Shown here: positions 1-7,677 of the stretch, piece by piece
Position numbering within the stretch: the stretch's first letter is position 1
How the letters are laid out: every line of letters starts with the position of its first letter
Assembly: GCF_003144315.1 (NCBI RefSeq)
Contig: NZ_MPDK01000011.1
Span: forward strand, 1 to 64,000
Direction of reading: 5' to 3'
Source of the DNA: Sulfoacidibacillus thermotolerans
GTDB lineage: Bacteria > Bacillota > Bacilli > Alicyclobacillales > SLC66
DNA: 64,000 nt
The notes under the pieces: model-generated
Database searches by the model: none
What the model was told of the DNA's origin: nothing
What the model saw: the letters and a program-made list of their open reading frames with translations, nothing else
Made by a program: the position numbers and the translations under genes

Positions 1-13
1 TTTATTATTGTCC

Positions 14-115
14 CTACCCGTGTACTCCTCCAAACCAAGCCGCATCATTAAGACCGGTTGTTAAATGTATACGTTCGGGCCATGGATCGCCCGCAGGTGG
101 ACGACTTTCACTCAT
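14..115 (-). CDS. Possible 33-residue ORF after cyanophycinase
   Basis: A short ATG-initiated ORF overlaps the end of the cyanophycinase gene by a few bases (ATG inside the last codons, TAG at 16-14). I recognise no family, and it has no membrane segment or cysteine motif. A GGAGG sequence near its end (about 27-31) may serve a gene that starts beyond the window. The overlapping arrangement is its only support, so it may be fortuitous. Confidence 0.2.
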   Translation of the reverse strand: MSESRPPAGDPWPERIHLTTGLNDAAWFGGVHG

Positions 116-932
116 TTCCACTCCTCGTAAGGCGTTCTAAATTCGGTTTGCGCTCGCGCAATGAAAATTTGTACCCGGCCGGTAAAATATGCAATTTCAC
201 GCCGCACAGCGCCAATGCGTCATTGTTTCGCAACTCTCCTAAATTTGAGAACGTAAGCGCTCCTGCATCGACTACCGAAACGGCACCTCGGCCGATCACC
301 TCAAACTGAGTCCCACGTACAATCACTGCAGTATCTTCGTCGATACCCAGTCCAAGGTGGTGCGGATACTGTGCCACTGCAGACAATAGTCGACCGAGAC
401 GACCACGCTGTGCAAAATGCTGATCAATCACAACGCCGTCGATAAACTCCATCCCAGGAGCCATTTGCACAATGCCGATGCGCGGATTGGTGTCTCCTGC
501 TCCCTCGACAATCATCGTGCTGCTCATCATCGAAGCTCCCGCACTTGTGCCCGCTAATACAACTCCTTTCTCATGAGCCGTATGCAAAGCGGAGTCCACT
601 TTTGTCCCGCCAAGTAATGTTGTAATTCGAATCTGTTCACCGCCTGTAAAAAATACTCCAGTCGCTTTTTCAATCGCACGACATGCACTATCACGATCTG
701 CAGCTTCTCTGGAGGATACATCAAACGTCCGAACATCCTCGACGCCAATTTTTTCAAAGACGTCGATATAGTCTGCACCTACTTCAAGCGGCAATTCTGT
801 GGCCACAGTCATCACGACGATACGTGCGTGCGTGCCGCCGGCTAAGCGAATAAACTCGCGCAAAATCGTCATGTCTCCACGTTTGTCCTCAGCGCCCCCA
901 ATAATCACTAGAGCGCCACTGTGCTCGCCCAT
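108..932 (-). CDS. cphB: Cyanophycinase-like serine peptidase (family S51)
   Basis: A 274-residue protein of the cyanophycinase/peptidase E fold. Family members cut the beta-Asp-Arg dipeptide from cyanophycin, a nitrogen-storage polymer. The nucleophile elbow GTSAGAS is at residues 128-134, making Ser130 the likely nucleophile, and a conserved DQHF with His172 follows. An N-terminal VIIGGAEDK motif and FFTGGEQ near residue 95 also fit. Length is normal for the family and there is no signal peptide, so it acts in the cytosol. It lies downstream of sspF on the same strand, beyond a hairpin. In B. subtilis ispE would occupy this slot. A cphA partner would have to lie outside the window, so the true substrate is uncertain. 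Confidence 0.85.
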   Translation of the reverse strand: MGEHSGALVIIGGAEDKRGDMTILREFIRLAGGTHARIVVMTVATELPLEVGADYIDVFEKIGVEDVRTFDVSSREAADRDSACRAIEKATGVFFTGGEQIRITTLLGGTKVDSALHTAHEKGVVLAGTSAGASMMSSTMIVEGAGDTNPRIGIVQMAPGMEFIDGVVIDQHFAQRGRLGRLLSAVAQYPHHLGLGIDEDTAVIVRGTQFEVIGRGAVSVVDAGALTFSNLGELRNNDALALCGVKLHILPAGYKFSLRERKPNLERLTRSGNE

Positions 933-983
933 TCTTCGCCTCCAATCGCCACATACAATACTTTTTCAGCTATTCATATAGAG

Positions 984-1008
984 AGACGGCTGAGAGAACC
1001 AGCCGTCT
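984..1008 (-). terminator. Hairpin after sspF
   Basis: An 8-bp perfect inverted repeat (AGACGGCT / AGCCGTCT) with a 9-base loop lies 24 bases past the sspF stop. No strong T tract follows on the minus strand, so it is either a weak terminator or a 3' stabilising hairpin. Confidence 0.45.
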
Positions 1009-1031
1009 TGGTCGCCCATCTCCAGGTTCAA

Positions 1032-1214
1032 CTACCGGTTTTCGCGAGCTGCGAGCGACTGTTCTGCAATTTCAATAGCCCGCTTGACCATGTTGCCAGC
1101 ATCCCGAGTGGTAATGCCGCCCCAACCCTCTTTTTGAAGAGTGGGATAGAAGCCGAGATCTTTCGCGAGTTCATACTTGAATTGCTCGGACATCACGCCA
1201 CGCCTGCGCCCCAT
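1032..1214 (-). CDS. sspF: Alpha/beta-type small acid-soluble spore protein SspF
   Basis: A 60-residue SASP that coats spore DNA and protects it. The sequence opens [20 protein letters not shown] and carries the family block [22 protein letters not shown], including the GPR-type cleavage region. The start is placed at the ATG at 1214, which follows AAAGGGGGT with 9-base spacing. A longer reading upstream lacks similarity to the family. It lies downstream of veg as in B. subtilis, but a strong terminator separates the two, which fits separate forespore expression. Identity is clear from length and motifs. Confidence 0.93.
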   Translation of the reverse strand: MGRRRGVMSEQFKYELAKDLGFYPTLQKEGWGGITTRDAGNMVKRAIEIAEQSLAARENR

Positions 1215-1249
1215 GTAGTTTGACCCCCTTTGAATCCTGCGTCCAAAAT

Positions 1250-1278
1250 TAGCTTTCCCGCCATGTACTTCCGTATGC
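1250..1278 (-). promoter_or_regulatory. Possible sigma-G promoter of sspF
   Basis: On the minus strand GCATA (1278-1274), 17 bases and AAAGCTA (1256-1250) lie about 35 bases before the sspF start. The -35 fits the sigma-G consensus well but the -10 only partly. The call leans on SASP genes being sigma-G targets. Confidence 0.3.
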
Positions 1279-1287
1279 GATCTTTTC

Positions 1288-1330
1288 AAAAATAAAAGAA
1301 CTGCCCCAACGAGAAAACTCGTTAAGGCAG
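1288..1330 (-). terminator. Rho-independent terminator of veg
   Basis: The stem CTGCCTTAACGAG / CTCGTTGGGGCAG (with G-U pairs) and a TTTT loop are followed on the minus strand by TTCTTTTATTTTT. It begins about 30 bases after the veg stop and separates veg from sspF. Confidence 0.85.
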
Positions 1331-1361
1331 CTCGGAAATTCTTGGTGTATAAAATTATACG

Positions 1362-1640
1362 TTACTCTTCAAATTCTGAAATTGAGACTGGCGCATCGCC
1401 ACGATACACGGTTAACTCTACTGTTTCCGTCAAGATGTCAGCGTAGCTATACGATACGCGCTTAAATGAATTCTCTGCTTGATCCAATTTTACAACAAAT
1501 ACAGATGGGTATGTTTCTTCTAAGATGCCCGTACGTTCAACTGTCTTGCGACGACCACCATTTGCCCGCAGCAGAATCTTTTCTCCTACCAGGCCTTCCA
1601 AATTGCGCTTAATATCGTTCAAAGCGTTCTTTGCAGCCAC
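1362..1640 (-). CDS. veg: Veg protein (DUF1021)
   Basis: A small soluble protein of 92 residues belonging to the Veg family, highly expressed in vegetative B. subtilis and reported to affect biofilm formation. Diagnostic blocks are the ANGGRRKT motif, an [13 protein letters not shown] stretch, and [16 protein letters not shown]. The GTG at 1640 is chosen because it follows an AGAGGTGGAG ribosome binding site and gives a protein close to the usual 86 residues. A start farther upstream would overlap the promoter. A near-consensus sigma-A promoter and a strong terminator make it a single-gene unit between yabG and sspF, as in B. subtilis. Confidence 0.95.
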   Translation of the reverse strand: MAAKNALNDIKRNLEGLVGEKILLRANGGRRKTVERTGILEETYPSVFVVKLDQAENSFKRVSYSYADILTETVELTVYRGDAPVSISEFEE

Positions 1641-1665
1641 ACACTCCACCTCTTTCCACAGCAAA

Positions 1666-1695
1666 AGTATACCACAGTCACTTTTACTGTGTCAA
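1666..1695 (-). promoter_or_regulatory. Strong sigma-A promoter of veg
   Basis: TTGACA (1695-1690), an 18-base spacer and TATACT (1671-1666) on the minus strand, with the GTG start about 26 bases downstream. The -35 is perfect and the -10 has one mismatch. The veg promoter of B. subtilis is likewise exceptionally strong. Confidence 0.88.
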
Positions 1696-1788
1696 ATGGC
1701 GGGCAAATATTATATCAGTCGTCGTTTTTCTTTGTCAATCATATAAGGCTAGATTTTTTAGAATACCCAGTGATGAATGTTTCTATCC

Positions 1789-2652
1789 TCAATATCGAGA
1801 GCGCGGCAATCCAATGCGGTACTTGCCACGCGATTCGATCCCTCCTAACCCCTCTGTTCCTGTAATTGTCGATTTAACAACCTGAAAGATATCGATCGTC
1901 TCATTGATCGGCGTATACGCAATTTGTTCAGCAAGAAAGACCGGGTCTAGAGCATGGATCAAAATTCGCTCTGGTGAACTTGCAAAATTAGCGCCAGCCT
2001 CAAGGAGAGCCTCATAATGAGATTGACAAGCTCCAGCAAAAATAATTAATTCATCCAAGCTGCGCTCGAATTTGCGCGCCGCTCGTACCGCTCGAATAAA
2101 GTGATCTGAGTTGCGATAATTATCTAGCCGCAAGGCATCAGCACCCTTCGCACTCCTCAAGACGCTGTCATGCCCTGTAATAATAAGAATATCCGGATCA
2201 TGTTCAGTCAATAGTTGTACCATCACATCTGCCATGCGAGCTTCTGGAATGTTTTTCCCGACCGCGCGAATCCCCAAACGGCGATAAACTTCTAAACATT
2301 TTTCCAAATACGCACCATCGCCGTCCAAATGTAATACGCGGCCGGGCAATTCAAAAAAATCTGGACCTTGCTTTCTTTTCTCTGAGCGATATCCTAATTT
2401 GTCTTTCTCAACTTGCCTGCGCAATTGTACAAGACGCAATGTTTCGTGTTCTAGTTTCGCCTGTGCAACTTGATAGGATTTCCAGTCGGATTCTGTAAGA
2501 GCTGCGAGATCTTCGAAGGGAGCGTCCGCAATCAAGCGCAGATCAAGCCCCTTTAAAATGGCCATCCCAGCATTTATGTCAAGCCCGACGATCATGAAAC
2601 AAATGTCTCTGCCATATGAAGGACGTACAACCAAATCCCCCACTTTCCACAC
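1789..2652 (-). CDS. yabG: Sporulation-specific protease YabG
   Basis: A 287-residue cysteine-type protease (family U57) of the mother cell that trims spore coat proteins. The sequence shows the YabG signature: an N-terminal VGDLVVRPSYGRDICFMIVG, the central LHLDGD and DILIITGHDS blocks, and FAGACQSHYEALLEAGANFASSPERIL near residues 205-232, with a candidate catalytic cysteine in GACQSHYEA. The start is the GTG at 2652, nine bases after GGGAGG; the nearby ATG at 2656 is out of frame. Its promoter matches the sigma-K consensus, in keeping with its known regulation, and sigK itself lies in this window. Confidence 0.93.
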   Translation of the reverse strand: MWKVGDLVVRPSYGRDICFMIVGLDINAGMAILKGLDLRLIADAPFEDLAALTESDWKSYQVAQAKLEHETLRLVQLRRQVEKDKLGYRSEKRKQGPDFFELPGRVLHLDGDGAYLEKCLEVYRRLGIRAVGKNIPEARMADVMVQLLTEHDPDILIITGHDSVLRSAKGADALRLDNYRNSDHFIRAVRAARKFERSLDELIIFAGACQSHYEALLEAGANFASSPERILIHALDPVFLAEQIAYTPINETIDIFQVVKSTITGTEGLGGIESRGKYRIGLPRSRY

Positions 2653-2689
2653 GCATAACCGCCTCCCGCATCAGACCCTCTTTAGACGG

Positions 2690-2718
2690 TATCTTATGTG
2701 TGATCGTGGAGAACGGTG
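2690..2718 (-). promoter_or_regulatory. Sigma-K-type promoter of yabG
   Basis: On the minus strand CACC (2718-2715), 16 bases and CATAAGATA (2698-2690) match the mACm-N16-CATAnnnTA consensus at every defined position, about 40 bases before the yabG start. B. subtilis yabG is a sigma-K gene. Confidence 0.6.
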
Positions 2719-2779
2719 CATCCATAGCCTAGAGTCTCTGTGGGCAAAGACGGCTTCGCATTCCCACATAGGAAGATGA

Positions 2780-3259
2780 CTAGGATTTACTGTATCGATC
2801 AGCCACCTTTGAAGCACCAAAAGACTCGGGTTTAATCTTTGGCAAATATCCACTTTGCGTTACCCATCCAATTAAATCCTTAATCAACGCCTTTGTTTCA
2901 CCATCTTCCCCGACATCTAAATGTACTTCGATTGGCAGTGCCACGCGATGGGGACCGAGTGCTTTTTCTAATTCATGCACAATCTCAAGTGCCATCGAAG
3001 CTTCCATAAAGATTCTTTGACGAAGGGGAATTGGTCGCTTATAGGGGCGCTTTAAAATATAAAAACGCGCGCCTTTTCCTACCCTGTGAACAACGATAGC
3101 CGTTACAAACAAGGTAGATTGGCGCGCAAGATGCGGTTGTGAATCTGACCCGACAATGAGTCGATAGCGATCTTCAGACTGCTCTGCGATGTAAGCGCTA
3201 ATGTCTGCAGCTACATCATCCATTGTCATATTGCCCTTTGTTGGACTCATAAACCTCAT
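2780..3259 (-). CDS. YkuK/DUF458-type RNase H-like protein
   Basis: A 159-residue protein of the DUF458 family (B. subtilis YkuK), which is predicted to have an RNase H-like fold. The block LIVGSDSQPHLARQSTLFVTAIV near residue 35 carries the characteristic GSDSQ motif with an acidic residue, and IEVHLDVGEDGETKALIKDLIGW follows later. Its biochemical role is unknown. The ATG at 3259 follows GGAAGGT with 8-base spacing, and the gene overlaps the 3' end of rsmA by 44 bases, so translation is probably coupled. In B. subtilis ykuK is elsewhere in the chromosome. Confidence 0.75.
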   Translation of the reverse strand: MRFMSPTKGNMTMDDVAADISAYIAEQSEDRYRLIVGSDSQPHLARQSTLFVTAIVVHRVGKGARFYILKRPYKRPIPLRQRIFMEASMALEIVHELEKALGPHRVALPIEVHLDVGEDGETKALIKDLIGWVTQSGYLPKIKPESFGASKVADRYSKS

Positions 3260-4157
3260 GAGTTGTCACCTTCCTATCGGATGAAGAGACAAACTGTTTG
3301 AAGTGATCCGCAAGCGCTGCAAATTCTTCTAAGGTTAGTGTTTCTCCGCGACGAACCCCTTCAATACCTGAAGCAGCCAGCCATTCGCGAATCATGATCT
3401 TGGGTAGCCCAAACTCCATCGCCAGTGTATTTTCTAGCGTCTTCCTGCGCTTAGCAAATGCGCCCCGGACAACGCGAAAAAACACGTCGCGATTACAGGA
3501 GAACTCGTGTTCAACGCGCTCTAACGCAACGACAGCCGAGTCAACGTCTGGCTTTGGCACAAAACAAGTGCCTGGCACGAACGCTACAATCTGTGCTTGT
3601 GAATAGTATTGCACAGCTACACTTAAAGCACCATAGTCTTTTCCACCTGGTTTTGCAACCATGCGCTCCGCCACTTCTTTTTGTACCATCACAACGATGC
3701 GAGAGAAGGGCAACGCTCCCTCAAGGAGCCGCATCAATAAAGGTGTCGTAATATAATACGGCAAATTTGCTGCAAAACGAATCGTTGTGTCTTTTGGCAT
3801 GTCCGCCAAGAGTCCTGCAAAATCAAATTGCAGGGCATCCGCAAAACGTATGTCAACCTCTGTATAATCACCGAGTGTTTCCTGTAACAAAGGTTTTAAT
3901 GTCTGATCCTTCTCAATTGCAATGACACGATCGAATCCCCCTTCAATAAGGGCTTGCGTAAGCGTCCCGATCCCAGGTCCCACCTCAACAGCTACTTTCT
4001 GGCCCACCGCAGGCGCCCCTGCGATCGCTGCAGAAACAATCTGCGAAAGCACGTGCCCATCGATCAAAAAATTTTGCCCGAGCCCTTTTTTCATCGTAAA
4101 GCCATATCTTTTGAGGAGATCTGCTACAACACGAGGCTGATACAGCCGTGGTTTCAA
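3216..4157 (-). CDS. rsmA: 16S rRNA (adenine1518/1519-N6)-dimethyltransferase RsmA (KsgA)
   Basis: Dimethylates two adjacent adenosines in the 3' helix 45 loop of 16S rRNA, using S-adenosylmethionine, late in 30S assembly. Seen in the 313-residue product are the N-terminal KKGLGQNFLID, the SAM-binding VGPGIGTLT near residue 60, and the catalytic NLPYYITTPLL motif near residue 130, in the expected order. A C-terminal tail of some 25 residues exceeds the usual length and overlaps the next gene. Upstream rnmV overlaps by four bases. The tatD-rnmV-rsmA order is conserved across Bacilli. Confidence 0.96.
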   Translation of the reverse strand: MKPRLYQPRVVADLLKRYGFTMKKGLGQNFLIDGHVLSQIVSAAIAGAPAVGQKVAVEVGPGIGTLTQALIEGGFDRVIAIEKDQTLKPLLQETLGDYTEVDIRFADALQFDFAGLLADMPKDTTIRFAANLPYYITTPLLMRLLEGALPFSRIVVMVQKEVAERMVAKPGGKDYGALSVAVQYYSQAQIVAFVPGTCFVPKPDVDSAVVALERVEHEFSCNRDVFFRVVRGAFAKRRKTLENTLAMEFGLPKIMIREWLAASGIEGVRRGETLTLEEFAALADHFKQFVSSSDRKVTTHEVYESNKGQYDNG

Positions 4158-4708
4158 TGCCCTTCCTCCTCATCCAATGCGAAAAGTGCCTCCTCTAGCT
4201 CTGCTCGCGTTACCCCAAGTGCATTGATCCGCTGATAGAATGTTTTTGCATTCGCATACCCAATATGCAAGCGAGCACCAAGTTTTTCCCTGCGCTGTGC
4301 AGCTTTTTTGGTACCTACCAAACCGAAACTTTGCATTTCACTCCATGACATCACTACTTCAGGATGCCAAAAAACTGCGCGAACTTTTTGCAAAGCTGCT
4401 CGAATGGCCTCTGGAGATGCATTTTCCACCCCCACATCCCCCTTTTTCAGCGCTTCATCACGTGCAATATACGCGTGTTTCGCCTCAGGGAAACGCTGTG
4501 CAAGCGCTTTTCGAATTTGATTCCCAGTATAATCGGGATCTGTCAATACGATGATTCCACGGGCTTGTGCCGCCCGTTCGATCCGATCAAAAACATCTTT
4601 CTGAATATGTGATCCACCTGTAACGAGCACATCAGCAACGACAGCTTGCAAAATGCGATCGCGATCATGCGTTCCCTCTACAACGATGACCTCTTTTACT
4701 TGCATCAC
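4154..4708 (-). CDS. rnmV: Ribonuclease M5
   Basis: A 184-residue Toprim nuclease that makes the final 5S rRNA maturation cuts. The Toprim acidic motifs are visible: VVEGTHDRDRI near residues 9-19 and VLTDPDYTGNQIR near 55-67. The C-terminal part, with LGARLHIGYANAKTFYQRINALG, fits the family, and the length is normal. Overlaps of four bases with both tatD upstream and rsmA downstream indicate a tightly coupled operon. Confidence 0.95.
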   Translation of the reverse strand: MMQVKEVIVVEGTHDRDRILQAVVADVLVTGGSHIQKDVFDRIERAAQARGIIVLTDPDYTGNQIRKALAQRFPEAKHAYIARDEALKKGDVGVENASPEAIRAALQKVRAVFWHPEVVMSWSEMQSFGLVGTKKAAQRREKLGARLHIGYANAKTFYQRINALGVTRAELEEALFALDEEEGH

Positions 4709-5493
4709 TGCACATCCCCAGCAATGGAAAAGATCCGATGAGCATTCGCGTAGGTTACACGAGCAATCTCTTCGACCGGGAGTTGCCGCAACTGCGCCAA
4801 CTTATCCGCAACAAACCGTACGTGAGCAGGCTCATTTTGCTTCCCACGATAAGGTTCAGGCGTCAAATAAGGTGCATCCGTCTCAATTAACAAGCGATCC
4901 AAGGGTACTTGTGCAGCAACCTCTCGCGGTCGCTTCGCATTTTTAAACGTGATTGGACCCGCAAACGACAAGTAGAAATTCAATTGCAGACACTCTGCAG
5001 CCATCTCGCTACTCCCAGAAAAACTATGCATGATGCCGCCAATTTCTTTTGCATTTTCATCTCGCAAAATGCGAACGACGTCTCCATGTGCATCTCGATC
5101 ATGAATCACAATCGGTTTTCTCACCTGTTTTGCAATCGCAATCTGACGGCGAAAAACGTCTGCTTGAACTTCCCGTGCGGGTTCTTCATAGTGATAATCG
5201 AGTCCAATTTCCCCAATTCCTACTACTTTTTCATCCCGCACCCATACTTCTAAATCCGCAAAGTCACTCTCGCCAACAGCCGCTGCATCTTGTGGATGAA
5301 ATCCCACTACGGCAAAGACTGCCTCGTGTTGTGCAGCCAACTCCATCGCCCGCAGCGACGATTCACGGTCATATCCAGGCACTACAAAACGTGTGACCCC
5401 AACTTCTTGCGCACGGACAATCAACTCCCCGGCACGCAAAAAAAGATCCGGATCATTTAGATGGGTATGTGTATCAAATAGCATCAAGGTCAC
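4705..5493 (-). CDS. tatD: TatD family metal-dependent DNase
   Basis: A 262-residue TIM-barrel hydrolase of the TatD family (YabD of B. subtilis), members of which are Mg-dependent 3'-5' exonucleases. Metal-binding motifs are FDTHTHLND at the N terminus, GEIGLDYHY near residue 93, IVIHDRDAH near 127, and ETDAPYLTPEP near 205. The start is a GTG at 5493 overlapping the metG stop codon (GTGA), or an ATG three codons later. It lies between metG and rnmV as in other Bacilli; the yabE gene that follows tatD in B. subtilis is absent. Confidence 0.94.
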   Translation of the reverse strand: MTLMLFDTHTHLNDPDLFLRAGELIVRAQEVGVTRFVVPGYDRESSLRAMELAAQHEAVFAVVGFHPQDAAAVGESDFADLEVWVRDEKVVGIGEIGLDYHYEEPAREVQADVFRRQIAIAKQVRKPIVIHDRDAHGDVVRILRDENAKEIGGIMHSFSGSSEMAAECLQLNFYLSFAGPITFKNAKRPREVAAQVPLDRLLIETDAPYLTPEPYRGKQNEPAHVRFVADKLAQLRQLPVEEIARVTYANAHRIFSIAGDVQ

Positions 5494-7493
5494 TTGACTT
5501 TTGCCCCCAGTGGAATATCCCCAGACACTGTAGCGAGAACCAATTGCTCACCTACAGAAGCCGCCAATATCATGCCATTTGATTCAACGCCTCGCAACTT
5601 GACCGGCTTTAGATTTGAGACGAGGATCACCTTTTGTCCCACGAGTTGCTCAGGTGCATAATATTTTGCAATGCCAGAGACAACCTGTCTTTTCTCTGTT
5701 CCTAAATCCAATTGCAATTTCAGCAATTTATCTGCTTTTGGAATCGCTTCTGCGTGTATCACCTGCGCAACACGCAGATCGACTTTGGTGAAATCCTCAA
5801 TTTGAATCAGTTGCGCGACGCCAGTCATTTCCGCATCAGCTTTCTCCGCTGCTGGAATTTCAGTTGTAGAACTGCCTTGCACTTGTTCGCTCACAATTGA
5901 CGCCCCCTGTTTTTGATCCATCATCTGATCTAATGCCTCTACCTCAGCTCTTACATCAAGGCGCGGAAAAATCGGGTCACCTTTTCTGCTCTGGATTCCA
6001 CTTGGTAAAAGCCCAAACTGCTTTGCGCTCGCCCAAGTAGTGAACTCGCCAGGCTCAATCCCTATCTGTTCCCACATCTTGTGCGGCGTTTTAGGCATGA
6101 ATGGTTGCAACAACACACTGATGACGCGTAGTGCCTCAAAAACGGTATAGAGTACCGTTCCCAGCCGATTGACATCTTGTTGTTTCGCAAGTGCCCATGG
6201 TGCCGTTTCATCAATATAGCGATTGCCGCGGCGAACGAGATTCCACACCGCAGAGAGTGCACCAGCAAAATCGTAGCGATCAAGTGCCTCTTCCACCTGC
6301 TTGGCTGATTGCACGGCGAGTGCAGCAACTTCCTCTTCAAGCGCCGTGATCGTTCCTGCAGCCGGGATGACTCCTTCGCAAAACTGTCCCAACATCGAGA
6401 GCGAGCGATGTAAAAGATTACCGAGATCGTTTGCAAGGTCGAAGTTTAATCGCTCCATTAGCGCTTCTGGGGTAAATACGCCATCTTGTCCAAAAGGAAT
6501 TTCGCGCAATAAAAAGTACCGTAATGCATCAGACCCATAGCGGTCGATCAATAAATTGGGATCAATCACGTTGCCTTTGGTCTTCGACATTTTCCCATCT
6601 TTCATCAATAGCCAACCGTGTGCGACAATTTGTTTTGGCAGCGGCAAATCAAGAGCCATTAAGAAAATCGGCCAATAGATCGCGTGAAAACGGACGATTT
6701 CTTTCGCCATGAGATGAACATTGGCCGGCCAAAAATGCTCAAAACGCTCCCGCAAAATGGGATCCTGAGACAGATAGCCTAACGCCGTGATGTAGTTTGT
6801 CAGTGCGTCAAGCCAAACGTAAACTACATGTTCCGGATTTTCTCGAACGGGAATACCCCAACTGAAACTCGTGCGGGATACGCAAAGATCTTCGAGTCCA
6901 GGGCGCAAAAAATTATTCAACATCTCATGTTTACGTGATTCCGGAACAATGAATTCAGGATGCTCTTCATAATACGCAATGAGTCGGTCTGCATACTTAC
7001 TCATTTTAAAAAAGTAACTTGGTTCACGCACCAGTTCAACTGTACCCCCGCAATCCGGACAATGTCCCTCATGGAGTTGTCGCTCTGTCCAGAATGACTC
7101 GCAAGGAGTACAATACCATCCCTCATAATCAGCTAAATAAATATCGCCTTGTGAAACCAAACGGGTGAAAATCTCTTGTACCACTGTCTTGTGCCGTGGT
7201 TCCGTCGTGCGAATAAAGTCATCATAGGAAATATCAAGTCGCTCCCATAAGCGCTGAATCCAGCTGACAATGCCATCGATGTACGATTGCGGGTCTTTTC
7301 CCGCAGCCTCTGCCTTGCGTTGTAATTTTTGCCCATGCTCGTCTGTCCCGGTAAGGTAGAACACGTCGTACCCTTGCAACCGTTTATAGCGAGCCAACGT
7401 ATCCGCAACCGTCGTCGAATACGCATGACCAATATGCAATTTATCATTCGGATAATAAATTGGGGTCGTAATGTAAAATGTGCGTTCGCTCAC
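5490..7493 (-). CDS. metG: Methionyl-tRNA synthetase
   Basis: Charges tRNA-Met with methionine. The 667-residue protein has the class I HIGH signature at residues 20-23, a zinc knuckle formed by Cys128, Cys131, Cys145 and Cys148, and the KMSKT form of the KMSKS loop at 301-305. A C-terminal tRNA-binding (OB-fold) domain from about residue 565 contains VDLRVAQVIHAEAIPKADKL. The GTG start follows GGAGG by nine bases. The gene leads the metG-tatD-rnmV-rsmA operon behind its own sigma-A promoter, and no T-box is visible. Confidence 0.97.
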   Translation of the reverse strand: MSERTFYITTPIYYPNDKLHIGHAYSTTVADTLARYKRLQGYDVFYLTGTDEHGQKLQRKAEAAGKDPQSYIDGIVSWIQRLWERLDISYDDFIRTTEPRHKTVVQEIFTRLVSQGDIYLADYEGWYCTPCESFWTERQLHEGHCPDCGGTVELVREPSYFFKMSKYADRLIAYYEEHPEFIVPESRKHEMLNNFLRPGLEDLCVSRTSFSWGIPVRENPEHVVYVWLDALTNYITALGYLSQDPILRERFEHFWPANVHLMAKEIVRFHAIYWPIFLMALDLPLPKQIVAHGWLLMKDGKMSKTKGNVIDPNLLIDRYGSDALRYFLLREIPFGQDGVFTPEALMERLNFDLANDLGNLLHRSLSMLGQFCEGVIPAAGTITALEEEVAALAVQSAKQVEEALDRYDFAGALSAVWNLVRRGNRYIDETAPWALAKQQDVNRLGTVLYTVFEALRVISVLLQPFMPKTPHKMWEQIGIEPGEFTTWASAKQFGLLPSGIQSRKGDPIFPRLDVRAEVEALDQMMDQKQGASIVSEQVQGSSTTEIPAAEKADAEMTGVAQLIQIEDFTKVDLRVAQVIHAEAIPKADKLLKLQLDLGTEKRQVVSGIAKYYAPEQLVGQKVILVSNLKPVKLRGVESNGMILAASVGEQLVLATVSGDIPLGAKVK

Positions 7494-7514
7494 TCGAGGA
7501 ATCCTCCGTTTTCA

Positions 7515-7554
7515 TGAAGCATCACACGGTCTAAAGTTTGCGCAAAATGCTTCA
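7515..7554 (-). repeat. Leader inverted repeat before metG
   Basis: A perfect 8-bp inverted repeat (TGAAGCAT at 7515-7522, ATGCTTCA at 7547-7554) with a 24-base loop lies between the metG promoter and its ribosome binding site. Function is unknown. It has no T tract, and no T-box conserved elements are present. Confidence 0.35.
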
Positions 7555-7578
7555 ATGACCAAATAGATCTTGCCGCCC

Positions 7579-7608
7579 ATGGTATCAATAAACCAGAGCT
7601 ACTGTCAA
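7579..7608 (-). promoter_or_regulatory. Sigma-A promoter of the metG operon
   Basis: TTGACA (7608-7603), an 18-base spacer and TACCAT (7584-7579) on the minus strand. The -35 is perfect and the -10 matches at four of six positions. It lies about 85 bases before the GTG of metG. Confidence 0.55.
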
Positions 7609-7625
7609 TTTATTAGCCACCTAAA

Positions 7626-7652
7626 AATCCCCTGCACACTCGTGTGCAGGGG
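7626..7652 (-). terminator. Rho-independent terminator of sigK
   Basis: A ten- to eleven-base-pair GC-rich stem (CCCCTGCACA / TGTGCAGGGG) with a tight loop is followed on the minus strand by ATTTTTAG. It lies 25 bases past the sigK stop and insulates the metG operon. Confidence 0.85.
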
Positions 7653-7677
7653 GAGATCAGTGAGCAAGATTCTGTTC

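Noticed and set aside
58-309. A plus-strand ORF of 83 codons over the cyanophycinase gene
   Set aside because: It is antisense to the conserved protein and without family resemblance.
7494-7677. T-box leader for metG
   Set aside because: No T-box sequence, specifier loop or antiterminator was found; only a plain inverted repeat is present.
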